A stretch of DNA of 64,000 nucleotides from Gordius sp. MW1 (Eukaryota > Nematomorpha > Gordioida > Gordea > Gordiidae): contig OZ038532.1 of assembly GCA_964036665.1 (NCBI GenBank), positions 7,316,001-7,380,000 of the forward strand, in the 5' to 3' direction. A program made the position numbers and the translations under genes. Position 1 is the first letter of the stretch, and the number at the start of each line of letters is the position of its first letter. This document shows, piece after piece, positions 19,947 to 33,365 of the stretch. Under the pieces are notes generated by a model. It was given only the letters and a program-made list of their open reading frames with translations. It was not told where the DNA came from and made no database searches.

Positions 19947-22900
19947 TCAAACATGTCCACAGAATATCCAATTTCCAGGACTGTTCTTATCATTTCCCAA
20001 AAAATATTGATTCCATAGCATACAATAATTCTTCATATCTAATCTCATTTGCCCATGCTATAAAAGTGGATTACAAAATAATTATTAAATCTTCATAATC
20101 TAATAAATCAATTTAACTGTAATATTATACGTTTGTCAATTGCGCATAAGCATTTTTACACTCGGTCTCCTTATATCCATAAGATTTGTACACCGTTGTG
20201 AACTCAGTTTCATCAATGTAGCCATCACCTATTAATAAATCGAGGCTTCTATAGATAAAGAATCAAGGATTGGATTCAAAGTAATATATCAAAAATTCAG
20301 ACATGTTGAGTATTCAAGTTTTTAATTGTCAATACAAAAATTAGTTATGTATAGATGATAATAAAAAAAATATAAGGATAAGAATAATATTTAATAGACG
20401 TGTTATGGGTTAATGGGCACATGTAGTTAAGCTTAAGGTTGTATTTTATTACCTGTTATATCATTAACATCATACATAAATTCCATATATTTGCGTTCCC
20501 ACTCTGGCATATGATCTGTATATAATAAAATTTTGATTTTAAATAATTATAAATAGAGTATGGTAAATAAAAACAATCCTTTTTCGCGCGATAACCTATA
20601 GATCAATAAATCTAAAATGGCAATGCTTGGACATTTTGTGATATTAATAATACGGTGTGAACCTAAATACTAACTTACACAAAGCTCAATAATTTAAACA
20701 TCTTTAATCTAACTAGATGAACAAAAAATGATTAATGTTAATTAAATCACAAAAACACTCTATTATAGATGTCCTCGCAGATAAAACGACTGTATAAATT
20801 TATTAGATCAAAGGAGTATATAATTACCAGGATTTATGGTTCCGTTGCCTTCTTTGTACTTATTAACGCAGTCAGTCCACATTTCGAACCATTCAGCTTT
20901 GGTTACACGGTCATCATTATTGGCATCAGCCATTGATCGCAATAATTCCCATATACCTAACAAAGTTTCTTGGGCCACTTTGTGTTCTGTGCAATCGCTG
21001 GACCAATTGCGCATCGAATCAATTTTCTACATGACGCGATTTTAAGTTACATTAAAACAATTTTCTACGTGATTGGATATTTAGTTCTTCCAAGACAAGA
21101 TTAATATACTATAACATGTGTATCAAAGTATAAGCAAAAGCACTTTATGATAACCCTTAATACTTTAATAGACCGTTGAAATATATTTTGATCAAGCAAA
21201 AATTAATAATCAAATACAATACTATTCTGAGGTTATTCATATTGGTTTGGATTGATAAAGAACCTATTCTAAACGTTAATTTTTTTTATTTCAATTAGAC
21301 TTATATAGGAAATAATTGACAATTTATATCTTTACGAATTCTCATCATTGTATAAATTCAGAATGTTAATTTAATGAGTCTATTTTATTTTTATTTTAAA
21401 AATATACAATTCAATCATTTTTTATAAAATGCCCCTTTTAATACATTTTATTATTCAGGCCCTTTTTGTCATTAGTCGGCGATTCATTAACTAAAAGTTA
21501 TGCCAGGACTTACCTCCATTTAATATAGTCTAGAGGCAACTAAAACATATGAAATTTTTTATGATTATGATTATGAAAGACAAATTTAAATTCCAAAAAT
21601 TTTTATTGGGTGATATTAATGGCAGTTTTTAAGACAAGTGTCTCGAAAGTCAAATGTTTTATGGTTCGCAAAGCTTTTGCTCTTCTAATTTTATTGTTAA
21701 GTGAAAAATTGGAATAGCATTTAAAATCTTCTTCTATCTAATTTTATTATTATTGTCATTGCCAAAAAGTTTCCCTAACTTCGTGTTTTCGAACGCTAAT
21801 GCCAAAAACATTTTGATTTTTAAAACACTCAAAATAATGTCTCGAGAACTAATGAATTGAAATAGCATTTTCTAATTAAGAATAAAAGTTTAATTTAAAT
21901 AAATTTAAGGACATTGTAAAATCTCAAAAAATTTAACTTTGATACCAAGGGCCCAGCCAAGCATGGGTAGGGAGGAGTATATGCACCTGATCAAATCTAT
22001 ACATTTTTAAGTACGCGATGCGCTTAAGATGAAAATTTCATTATTATTTTGCCATCTACTTAACTATTACCAATCTTTTTGTCTCATCTAATTAAATTCG
22101 AGCACGTGATAGACGCATAAGTTTAGCCATAGGCGTAGCCGGGGGGGGGGGCAATGGCAAAAAAAAATTTTCAATGCAAAAAGCCTTAAAAATAAAAAAA
22201 AAAGTTATGTTTACCCCCCCCCCCCTAATTGAACTTTTTAACGTTTCGCCCCCCCCCCCCTTATCCAAAACCTGGCTACCCCCATGAGTTTAGCTATTAA
22301 ATTTAGCATCCCAATTTGATAAAGATGAACTAATCCATTTCAAAGTTTACTTTAAACACTTGTAAATATGATAGAAATTACGAGTGTCCTTCCAGTCTAT
22401 TTAGAAATTGGATTAATTTTTATCCCACCCTTCTCTTGATTAATTTTTTTCCGAGCCTAATTCAATTAACGTTTTTCGTGTATAATGATTGGTTTTGATC
22501 CTATCACAAAGTAGTCAAATATTGATAGGGATTAAGCAGGATTAGTAACAAACATATGGAAAGGCAATGAAGCTTTTATATGATCATAATCTGAAACTCT
22601 ATATAATTTTCAGACAATTGTTAAATTTTCGGACCTATAATAAATTGACACCATTGATTTAAACTATATACATAAAATGAATTTGCGATTTTAGAATTAA
22701 ACATCATAGGTATATTCAAGACGTAAAAGAATTTGAATTACATTTGTAAAATGAAATCTAGATAAAAGCATTCTGAAAACTGAAAATTATTTTAAAATCA
22801 GGCACAATCACAAAAGTATTACTTTAAATTAATGTTTATTAAAGAGTGAAAAAATATATTTCACATTTATTATTGTACTTGAATGGCCAATTCAAAATCC

Positions 22901-25201
22901 TCTTTTTCAATCAACCCGTCGCGATTGACATCTGTTCAAAGTAGTCAAAGAGGAAAAAATATTACTTTAAATTATTTATTAATAACGCTTAAAAAGGTCG
23001 ATGAAAATTATTATTTTTAGAGTAGTTATAAACGTTAATAATAAATACAATTTAATAAATCAAAGTGAGATGAATACAATGATCAAAGGCAACTCATTCT
23101 AAGTTCTTTTCATTTAGCAGATTGAACATTAAATTGAAAGGCTTCATAAATTTATTGAATTCTAAAAGTATACATTTTAACTTTATTTATAGCTTTATGA
23201 AACTGTATAGGTGCCTTCGCGCTTCAATAAATTAAAATTTAAAAGAAATGCCCATTTTAAAAATAAATTCGCAATCACCCTATTTACCCAACATGTGAAT
23301 TTAAAAGTTATTTTTAGGAAATTTATGTTCCGTTTCCTAAGTGTTGAACCTATTTCTACTATTAACCTAGATAAATATTCAAGAAGACCATGATTATAAC
23401 TACTTTAAAACAATATATAGCCTTCCTTTATAAAATTAAGCAAAGATATCTTAAAATAGTAAAATTGTTATCATTGTAGTGAAATGTTAAAAATATTAAA
23501 CCTCAAATTAAGTCTCACGAAAAGTTGTTTATATAATTTTAAAAAGCTAGATACTTATTGTTTTATAGCTTTTGCAACGACTTTTCAAAACCGTTTCACA
23601 ATTTTATTTAAATATCTGTAGCTGGTTTATATGAAAATGACATTTAAACTGGGGCATTAGAAACTTTTCCGCCATTTATTAAATCACAATCTAGTTTGCT
23701 TACAGGAAAAGATGAAATTTTTATATAGGATAGACCGAGAATAAAATAGGCATATAAACAGTAAACCGCGTTTTAAAAAAACTATTCACAATTTTTGTTG
23801 AAATATATTCTTTAAATGTAATTTTAGCATAGGAAAAATTGATAGAAATAAAAACCCAAATCCTGAAAACTTTAAAATGCCGGGGTTACCTTGATAATTT
23901 GATGTTTTCACTTTATTTATAAAACTATTATTTTATTATAAAAAGCATAAAATGCAAATTATGGTTATATTTTACACATTACAAATAAACCTATTTGTAC
24001 CAATAAAAGACAGACTTTACAATGGAAAAAGTATATTAATAGTATATTAAGCTATAATGATAGTCTAAGTCTCTCCCAAATTATAATAAGTTAAGCTTTT
24101 TACCTAATTTTTTTCTTTACATCTGTCATTATGAGTTAAGATACAATTAGGAATGCCTATCACTAGCCCCTCTCTGATTATAGCCCCAACCCCTATTTTT
24201 GTACAAAAAATAATTCAACGTATTAAATTGCTAATAAAAATTTAATTATCAGTGGGTTTTAACCTTTTTTTAATGAAATTTAGATTAGTTTAAAAGATGG
24301 AACCAATAAATGTTGTGTGAAAAATACAACAATTGTCAGGGCTACTATTAGTCCCAAAAAACCCTTTTTTCTATATAAAATTTTATTTTTATTTTTCCAA
24401 ACAATAAATTATCTACTTATACATAGCAAAATACAAACACGATTAAAATTCTATGCTCCATAATTATTTTTTTTTCATAATAGTTACAATGCACAGTAGC
24501 CCTGAGCTATAACTAGCCTCGATCTTCTCTACTTAAAATTTGTATTAATTAGTGGCCTCACGGATTAATAAAATGCGTTAGAAGTATAATTCGGACTAGA
24601 TAGGCGAACAGCACGAACTATGTAAATGGATCAGATTCAGAGGGCCCTCTCCCTTACATATATTATCGACATCATTACTAATGAATAATTGCATATACTA
24701 AGAATTGACTAGAGCCCAATCTATTATATAAATAAATTTGTAATTTAAATTTGATATATATTTACTAGCTGCGCCTTTTTTACACGTAAGATTATAAGAA
24801 TAGGTGCAAATCCAAAGGCTTCTGCCAGGACTCGGGGCTATAAAATTTTAGTATTAATTATTATTTTATGCCTCAGCGTTATTATTAGAATATTAGGCTC
24901 AAGACTACTTAAGGGTGTAGAATAATATAACAGATAGTAAACAGCACAATCTTTGGTAGTATAATAATGATTTAATCAATTTAAATTAATTTATGAAAAT
25001 ATACAATAGCTTAGGATGGGTGTAGAAATTATAATAATAAAAAGTTGAATAAATGCGACAAGCCCATGATATGGCTTCGCTTCGCATACGTTTGAAATAT
25101 CTAAATGTCCACAACACAAGGACCTTACCAAAAAATGTGTTAAAAACCATCATAAGTTTCTTCTTTTGGAAGTCACTGAGTTCGGAATGTTGTGAAGCCA
25201 T
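19947..25201 (-). CDS. Calexcitin / sarcoplasmic calcium-binding protein-like EF-hand protein
   Basis: Six exons on the minus strand, all with GT-AG junctions and consistent phases: 25129-25201, 22879-22931, 20828-21026, 20453-20515, 20131-20228, 19947-20057. The product is 198 residues, close to calexcitin length. It starts M-A-S-Q-H-S-E-L-S-D-F-Q, like calexcitin. EF-hand 1 is canonical (DVNRDGLIEKED). EF-hand 2 (DANNDDRVTKAE) lacks the loop glycine, as in calexcitins. EF-hand 3 is good (DITGDGYIDETE). The fourth loop (HGQMRLDMKN) is degenerate. The C-terminus has N-S-P-G-N-W-I-F, matching the family's S/A-x-G-N-x-x-F ending. The family binds Ca2+ in the cytosol of muscle or neurons; calexcitin also acts as a signalling protein. 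Intron 1 is about 2.2 kb, intron 2 about 1.9 kb. Confidence 0.9.
22128..22286. mobile_element. Palindromic CGTAGCC MITE in calexcitin-like intron 2
   Basis: It starts CATAGGCGTAGCC and ends GGCTACCCCCATG, with poly-G and poly-C inside. Perfect 8-bp target duplication AGTTTAGC (22120-22127 and 22287-22294). It lies in the intron between exons 2 and 3 of the EF-hand gene. Confidence 0.85.
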
Positions 25202-27532
25202 CGCTGATTACACTGTTGCAAACTAAATTAAATAATTTATTCAATGATACAACTTGAACTTATAAAATAACTTAAATCAAAAAATCAATAATTTATGATA
25301 CATATAAATTCAATCGTTCTTCTTTTAAAGCAAACACACTAGTTTTAAAGCATCTTCAACTTTTTAAATGTTATTAAATAAACACATCGTTGCTATTAAA
25401 ATGATTGGTTGTATAGAAGAAGCTTTGATAAGAATTTTAATGATAAAACATAATAAGCTAGCCTAAAATTGGACACTATGGAATCAATAAGGCTTCAGGG
25501 TACATACTTAGCCATGATGGAAAATCAATAAAAGTGTAAATAGTATATTGAAACGGGAAGAGTTAAATCAATAGCAAAATTTGGGGTTATTGCTTTAACC
25601 AGGCCACTAGACATTTCTTATCAAAAACTAATATGATGTCGACATTTAAGCTAACTGAACACACATATATTATTTAAAATTGTTTGCCCATTTAATTTGG
25701 TAGTAAGGGAAATTGTTACTCATACATAACAAGATTGCATAGTAAGATTGTACTTGTTAAACTAAAAACACATTGAAAATTGTTTAAAAGATAGAGTAAG
25801 AAGTAATCGCCACTTGCCTTTAAATAATAGAAAATATTCCATATTGAACAATTTTTAAGGCCATTTTGTTTTAGAGCTGGATAACTGCTTTTGAAACTTG
25901 CGAAAGCAAGCTTGTAATAAGTACTGCCTTTTTTACAATTATAAAAGCTTAAATATACCATTTGTCTTCTTAAGTGCATTACTTACCTTCTGAACCAAAT
26001 TTTTGTTACTATTGAAAATATAATTTTTTTATAATTTTAAACAAACATATAAATATTAACTATTTTATTAATAGCACTTTTGATCGTATAGGCTTAGGAA
26101 TTTATAATGTTATATTATAAAACGCATTTTTATAATAAATTGGGAAAATTTACGTGAAAATAAGTATAGGTAGCAAATGAATTTTCCAATTATAAAGTAT
26201 TGATGAAGGTGTCATATTCTATATTATTTATCGATTTTAATTTTTTTGTTTTGCATGTCTTAACAAAGTACCTTAATTAGTTTTAATTAATTATAAGGCA
26301 AATGCTACATAGAGGGGCATCTGGACATTTAAAAGAACCGTTAAGGCGCTCTTACCTCAATTACTATTCTTTCGTTACAAACATACATCCTCATTTTGAA
26401 ACCGTTGCTCATTGAAAAAGGACAAAATTAATGTTTGCTGAACAAAAGTCATTCTGTTAGGCCTTAGACTTAACTATTTGTATTGTTGCTTCCTCTAAAC
26501 ACTTGAATAAAATACAATTTTTTCATATTATTTTTTATTAGTTTTACAAATGCCTATGCCCTCTATTTTTCAATTTCCTTTTTCTACATATTTTGCAAAA
26601 ATCAATGGATTATTAATAAACCATTAGTCTAGGTCACTTATATTCGATTAGCCATTAGATTCGGCAAAATTATTGGAGCGGTGTAAATCTAACAAGGTCA
26701 CTTTGCGTACGCCTAAGACAAGTAGATTAGTGTTCAATCAATTTTAGATATTGTTTCGTGGATAATGGGTGCACATAAATCAAAACCAAAACATTACTAA
26801 ATTCATATAAAGAATAAAAATCCTTAGCCTTTTTCCTTAGAAGGCAATGTAGTTTTAAGTAAATTAATTCTAATAAATTTAATGCATATCCCTAAATAAA
26901 AGACACGTTAAAAAAAGAAAGGTGTTCGCGTAGTAATATACATATAAAATTACTATAAAAATATGACTCTCTATGTTGCTTCCAATCTAAAGGTTATTAT
27001 AGATAATTTTTGCTTTAATACCCTTAAAATGAAATCTCATTAGCATAGGAGTCGTTGTTTGGTTTATAATGCTGATGACAGCGCTGAAGGACTAGCATAA
27101 ATTGCATTTTTCTTATGTAAATTTCATATACTCTTTGCTGTTATTCATGAATAAATTATATCAGGCGCAAGGCCATTGCAAGCCAACATCATGGACTTAT
27201 GAGAAATTATAGTAATCTTTCACTTTTATCATGCAGTCAAGATTTGAAAAAATACCTTTTTCACTATGGTATAAATTAAGTTTAGAGACATTGATTAGGA
27301 TAGCTTTGTTAAGCATGTGATATTAGGTAACAAAAAGTTATACAATCGATTTATATTCTCATTGTGCAACAAGTTTGCAGACTTGATTAAAAATGACTTT
27401 TTTGAGGGAGATATTTACTACTACACGTGCCTTATAATTCTTATGTTATGGACTCTGCTTTAAAAGTCAAAAAACAATTGCATATAGATTATTTATTTTA
27501 AAACGATGTCTAATATAACAGAGGCCTAGAAG
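25202..27532. other. Upstream region of the calexcitin-like gene, no further feature
   Basis: AT-rich DNA. The minus-strand promoter and 5' untranslated region of the EF-hand gene should lie just above 25201, but no TATA box or start site can be assigned with confidence. Confidence 0.45.
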
Positions 27533-27663
27533 CACGGGCGTAGCCAGGTTTTGGATTAGGGGGGGGGGCGAAACGTTTAAAAGTTCAATCAAGGGGGGGG
27601 GGGGCAAAACCTAAAATTTTGATTTTTCGTCATTTGGGGGGGGGGCCTTTGGCTACGCCCATG
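27533..27663. mobile_element. Palindromic CGTAGCC MITE, copy 3
   Basis: It runs from CACGGGCGTAGCC to GGCTACGCCCATG with several long G runs. Flanking octamers CCTAGAAG and CCTAGATT agree at six of eight positions, fitting a decayed target duplication. Confidence 0.78.
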
Positions 27664-28002
27664 CCTAGATTAACACTATTTTATTTAGTATGGACTTAAA
27701 GATAATAGTATGAAGAATGATTTAAATTATGTATCACCAACAGGTTATGTCATTGAATATGTGACAGATAACACATGCCACACTTATAACAAATGAAGCC
27801 TAATGTATATATTATTTTTACAAAGGTGCCTTTATTTGAAATAAATATGTTTTAACTTAAAAATACACTTTTACTTATATTGCTTTTTTATACGGATGTT
27901 TGATAGATTAAGACTTTTATTATAAAGTTTCATTATAAATTATATTCTAATCGATATATATTGTGTCATTTTTAACCGATTAAAACTTTACATATATTAA
28001 AC

Positions 28003-28168
28003 GGTGGCCCGTCAACTCGCCGAAAACAATCTCGCCGAAAATAATCTCCCCAAGCTAAAAAGTGGTCCCCAAATTTGTGATTGGTTCATGGGTTAGGGTT
28101 AATAAGCGGGGGACATTTTTCGCACCAATCAGAAAATGTCCCCTGTTTCGGCGAGTTGATAGGGCACC
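28003..28168. mobile_element. Mutator-like MITE with 9-bp target duplication, copy 1
   Basis: Inverted ends: GGTGGCCCGTCAACTCGCCG at the left, and reverse GGTGCCCTATCAACTCGCCG at the right. A perfect 9-bp direct repeat ATATTAAAC flanks it (27994-28002, 28169-28177). Nine-base duplications point to the Mutator/MULE group. 166 bases, non-coding. A second copy is at 60958-61219. Confidence 0.85.
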
Positions 28169-28177
28169 ATATTAAAC

Positions 28178-31100
28178 TATATATCTTTAATTACAAATTC
28201 GATTAACGGGTCGAAAATAAAATGCTATTTGTAGTCTTATTAGTGCCATCTAAGGGTACTCTATTTTTTCAAATCATATACTAATAGAGTTGCGTATTTA
28301 TATATAACTAAAATAGCATCTAATTTCATTTTCAAATTACACACTAATAGAGTTGAGTATTTATAACCTATAGCTTCTAAGTTAAATTGCCTTTTAATGG
28401 TATTAATTAAAATATTATAGACTCATAGACTCATATATCGGCTTCTCTTTACTAATCATAACATAACAATCATTATTAATTAATTTCATTGTCCTAGTGT
28501 ATACTTGTTGATAGGAATATTAAACAAAAATCCGAATAAAGGAATATAGACTTGTTCAGAAAGTGTAAATTGTAATATGTAGGCGTTTATTAAGGATTTG
28601 TAGAAAAATATATTTGTATGATTTATGTACTCCCCTAAACTTTATAGAAAAAATATATAAGAAAAATAATGTTATTATTTCTGATATAAGCTCGTTGTTT
28701 CCTCCTCGGAATACAAATATATTACACCCTAATTACGAAGAAATCGATAATGGCTGAAGGGGCTGTTTATTTTACACTCTGAAGTTTAGGCTAATTATAA
28801 AGTGATTAATTCCAGACTTTTGAAATAATTGTTGAACATTTAAGTAATATAACATAATCATTACTCATATGAAACAAAACATTAAGTGCTTTTGTTTAAT
28901 TTTTTTCTGATTTGATGAAGTAATCTAACATACTTTAAGTGTTGTATTTTGCTAAAAAAGGTAATGCAGATTTGTATTTATTATTTTTGCTTATATCTCA
29001 AAACACAAACTTGCTAATTATATTATATAATATGATAGATATTTATTAATGCAAAAATTTTGCAAATTATTTCCGTAATGTTGTTAATATTACCTACATT
29101 GCAATGAGCTTTATATTATCTACTATGGGCCAGCAAAATATTTATGTTGAAAATAAACTATTTCATAGCAGAGAGTCTAAAAGTTCCGGTAGGATTTGAA
29201 TTGCTTTATTGTCTTTTCAGAATTTTCATATATTAAGGTCAGCTTGATGCTAAACATTATTTTTGAGGCTAAATTAAGCGATATTTATTTTGGGTCGAAT
29301 CAAGGATTTGTTGATTATAAAAACCGGTGTACAGGTATTAAATTTTTATTCATCTCATATTTCATTATCTTAAGTTCCCTCTATGATATATATATTCTTT
29401 AAAAAAACATTGATTTTCTTCACAGCTTTGATAGCATTTAGAGCTTTAAATAATTTCCTTAAAAATAAAGTGTCACATATAACCATTTTACTAACGACTT
29501 AATCACGTGGAAAGCTGATTTTATTAATATTATATGAACATGACAATTTCATATTATTATAACATAAATTTATTATAGAAGTTAAAAAAAGTATTAAGCG
29601 TACTTCTCATTAGATTTTGACTTAACTTGTTTATATATATGTGATCAAAGCATTCTAAAAATCTTATTTTTCTTTAGAGTGTACCTAGCTATACTATGTT
29701 ATATGGAATAGCCTAGAAGTTTAATAAATTTCACTACCAATCTCGCAATAAATGGGTATGCTTATGAAGCCTTATGCAATGTTTACTAATATGTGCAAGA
29801 GAAGTGTCGATCTCTGATAAAATTTAAATAAGTTTAAAATTTTGTAATTATTTACATTATATTTTAGACGCGTTTATTGATTTTAGGTGTGGAACTACTA
29901 AAAGGTCTTTAAATTGTGGAAATTTAATCAAACGTATTGTAGTGCATTAATTATTTATAGATTCAAGGCAGGTCAATAATGACTTTTCATCCTTCATATC
30001 CAGGATGGTAGACAAATATCCAGGTATATATAGGCACCATAAAAAACAATTGCGTAGACTAGACATCCTCTTAAAACTATGCTTTCGGGTTAACTGCACA
30101 AACATAATTTCGCTTTTCAAATTTGTGTCAATATAGTGTCTTCATATATTTGTGATTATTGACACAAAAATAAAGCATTTAGATCATTGTCTCTTGTATA
30201 TAAATAAGATAACTTTGACTATAAACTAGAGCCACAGTAAAAAATACATCACTCAAATTTTGAACAATAATAAATATTTATATAATGTTTATGTAAGGCA
30301 AAGGCCATTTTTTTAAATTTATAACAAAAGGAGTCAGGAGTATTAAAACGAAAACGGCTACGACCTGTGTATAGTCTTTCAGATACCAACTGCTTTAATC
30401 AGTGTTGCTCGCAATGCAATTCATTTCTTAGCTAAGCCATTGAGTGGTAACGTACGCAATCATAATATAAATAAAATTATTTTGATAATATGTTATTAAT
30501 AATATATAATTCCATGTTAATCCTTCTAGTGCATATCCATTAACCTAAATGTTTTAGTATATGCATATATTGGTGACCCGTAAACTATATTTTCGATCAA
30601 AGTGTTGTGTCTCACATATTCCTTTGCGATGCAAGCTACATTTGTATGTAGATTTTTAAGGCCATTATCGCATGATTAAAAGACAAAAATCAAGAAGATA
30701 GCCAAGGAGGGATATTAATCAAAAGCATTTTTATTTTAAGAATCGGATCAATATTTAGAATAGGATCAATATTTAAAATATGATCACTTTGCCTCTCTTT
30801 AAAACATTATCTAACTTTTACCGCTATTTAGTCTTACTTAGAAATGGACTATAATTATTTTTTATTGAATGAGAGCTTTTATGTTAAATATTTATCTAAA
30901 ATTTATACGTCTATGGCTTGTGAATCGAAAAGTAATAGTGTTTTGAATTCAGTTAACTGATAATTTAAGTTTATTAAATATTTGCAAGATATAATTTTTC
31001 AAACATCTTTCATCTTTTAGTCCTATTTTGTGAAATCTGAAATGCATGCTATCATTCAGTCCAATAGTCTCTACTTTCATCAAAAAGCAAGGCGTAAAGA

Positions 31101-32744
31101 AAATATTAAGTGTTAGCCCTTGTTATACTAATCGATAAGCGGAAGCAATAAAAATTACTTTAGGACAGTGGGATTACACGTGTGCCTACTTTCAAATCAT
31201 TTTAAAAAATATAGTTCATATAATACAATTTGAGTTTTTTACGGAATTAGGTAAAAGATAAGAGGGAAGAATGTTTGTACCTTTTTGATCTCTTTCCTAT
31301 TATTACATATCTAAAATATGTCACTTCAATATTTAATCAATTAATACAAGCTTTTCATTCAAAGTTTTAAATTAACTTATAATAATCTATAAAATTCCAA
31401 CATGACCCATAATATGGATAAATTGTCACAATGGCATTATAAAAGCGTAAATTGCATTGCTCAGGTGTAAATAATAAATTTGCAAAGAGCCACTTGCAAA
31501 AATAAAGTTTTAGACTAATACCACAACGGCCAACGAATGTTAATTATTAAGTCAAGGTTTGAGCCGTCATAACTTATGTTTGAAATATTTCATTATTCTT
31601 GCTTCCATGAAATTAGTAGTTTTTCACTGCACGCGAGTATGCATTTTGAAATAACCTCACTTAAAATGGCGGATTAAGTTACTTACTAAATCTTAATGCA
31701 AAAATTAGCTGTTCGTCAGTGTATTGTAATATTAGTATATGATTTAAATTTCAACGCGTTTATGATTCGAGAACCAAAAACGAAAAAATATATTATTTTG
31801 AATAATGGAGACCATGCCATGCCTCTCAACCAACAAATTAACCGAAACTTCATTACAGAATTATAGATGAGTGTATGCTATTAAGGGCCATTACCTTTAA
31901 TTGCTATAAATATGATATTGCAAATCAGACTCAAAGTGTTATAAACACAATAATCACTAGCTTTGAGAGTTTAGCCATTTAAATGAGCAAAGGTGGCGTT
32001 AAAGTTGCTCAACTACTTGTCCTTAATTGCCCAAAACCGATAGCTTTTAATACAAATGTTAAGCAGAGCCGCATAAATGGAATAGAAGAATGCATGACTT
32101 AATATGGGCAAATACTATTAATGATCATTTTACATATTCATGTTGGACTCATTTTCAATCATCTAAAAATAACGGCCAATTTAATCATTTTTCAATCAAA
32201 ATTTTAAAATGTGCCGAAATTAACCGTTGCTTAAATATCTCTAAAGTTGTTTTCGGTGGAAATAACACAATCTGATTAAAATTCTTCTTCTTTAATTTTA
32301 AAATTTAGTAAAAAAATTCTGGATAGGATGGGTTCATATAAATTTGCAGGCACCAACGCAAATACGAAAGTAGCATCAAAAGTACTGACCCACCGCTATG
32401 AAGCAATACAATTACTTGTTAACTTTTTATTTTAAATTATCCATTGTTATCAATTTTTAAGCCATGAAATTAAAGTAATCACTTAAAAACATTGTAGAAA
32501 TTGGTCATAAATATTTAATCTCAATTCTACCGAAAACATTCTATCAATATGACATATAATAAAAGGGTTAAAAATCCCCTTTTGTTTAATATTCAGGGCG
32601 ATAAGTATGTGATTGCTACTTCTTTTCACCATATTACATATAAAGTGGTAGGGACTCTAGTTGCGGGCAGCAGTCCCACCAAAGTTATTGCCCTCATCCT
32701 TTAATTTACACCCTGTCTACGCCTAGAACCCGTGTAATTTCTTC
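28178..32744. other. Long AT-rich region with one weak exon candidate
   Basis: No recognisable gene. A pair of short frames at 29220-29336 and 29425-29513 (+ strand) have TTTTCAG and TTCTTCACAG acceptors and a CAG|GTATTA donor between them, and join in phase to a 39-codon plus 29-codon reading. No family is recognised and no start is convincing, so they are not called as a gene. Confidence 0.35.
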
Positions 32745-33365
32745 GACTCGAGACCGGCCCCAGCACATAGTCTCAATTTTTAATTTACCCATGGCCGATT
32801 TGAGCTCGGATTTTTTATTTTGGCCCGACTTGAGCCCGAGCCCTGCCCGGTATTTTAAATAAAATTTTTTGGCTAATTTAACATTTGAATTTTTACCATG
32901 TAAATATATAAAATAAATTGATTTTTAATATACGTAGTTTAAAATGACGATAAATTTGGAATATTAAATTTCTCTCGTTAATTTTATTCAACAGTTGTAA
33001 AAACTTTTTAAAAATAAATTTTATCAACGTTTTGGATAAAAATTTCTAACAAAAGGTACTTGTAAAAACTTTTTAAAAATAAATTTTATCAACGTGTCGA
33101 ATAAAAATTTTGAAATATTTAATTACTTTATTTTATTTTTATTGTTCTAATAGCTTTAGAATAAAATTGGCTATTTGACCAATCATATTTTATAAATGGT
33201 TAGTTTGCTTAGGTTTAATTGGGGCAGGGCTCGGGACATGGGCAACTCCATCAGACCCATACCAAGCCCGAGGTCCAGTTATTTGTTAAATTTGCCCGAG
33301 TCCAGCCCGATACCCTGTTGGATGTCGGGACGAGCCGGGCTCGGACCGAATCGGTCTTTGTGCAG
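32745..33365. repeat. GC-rich GCCCG repeat pair
   Basis: Left arm 32745-32862 and right arm 33222-33365, with words such as GCCCGACTTGAGCCCGAGCC and GAGCCGGGCTCGG, in inverted relation around an AT-rich core. The core contains a near-perfect tandem pair of about 77 bases (ACTTTTTAAAAATAAATTTT, at about 33002 and 33068). Confidence 0.5.

Noticed and set aside
24986-25128. Extension of the calexcitin-like first exon to 71 residues
   Set aside because: The extra part reads through a GTAAGG donor; splicing at 25129 restores the EF-hand loop in phase.
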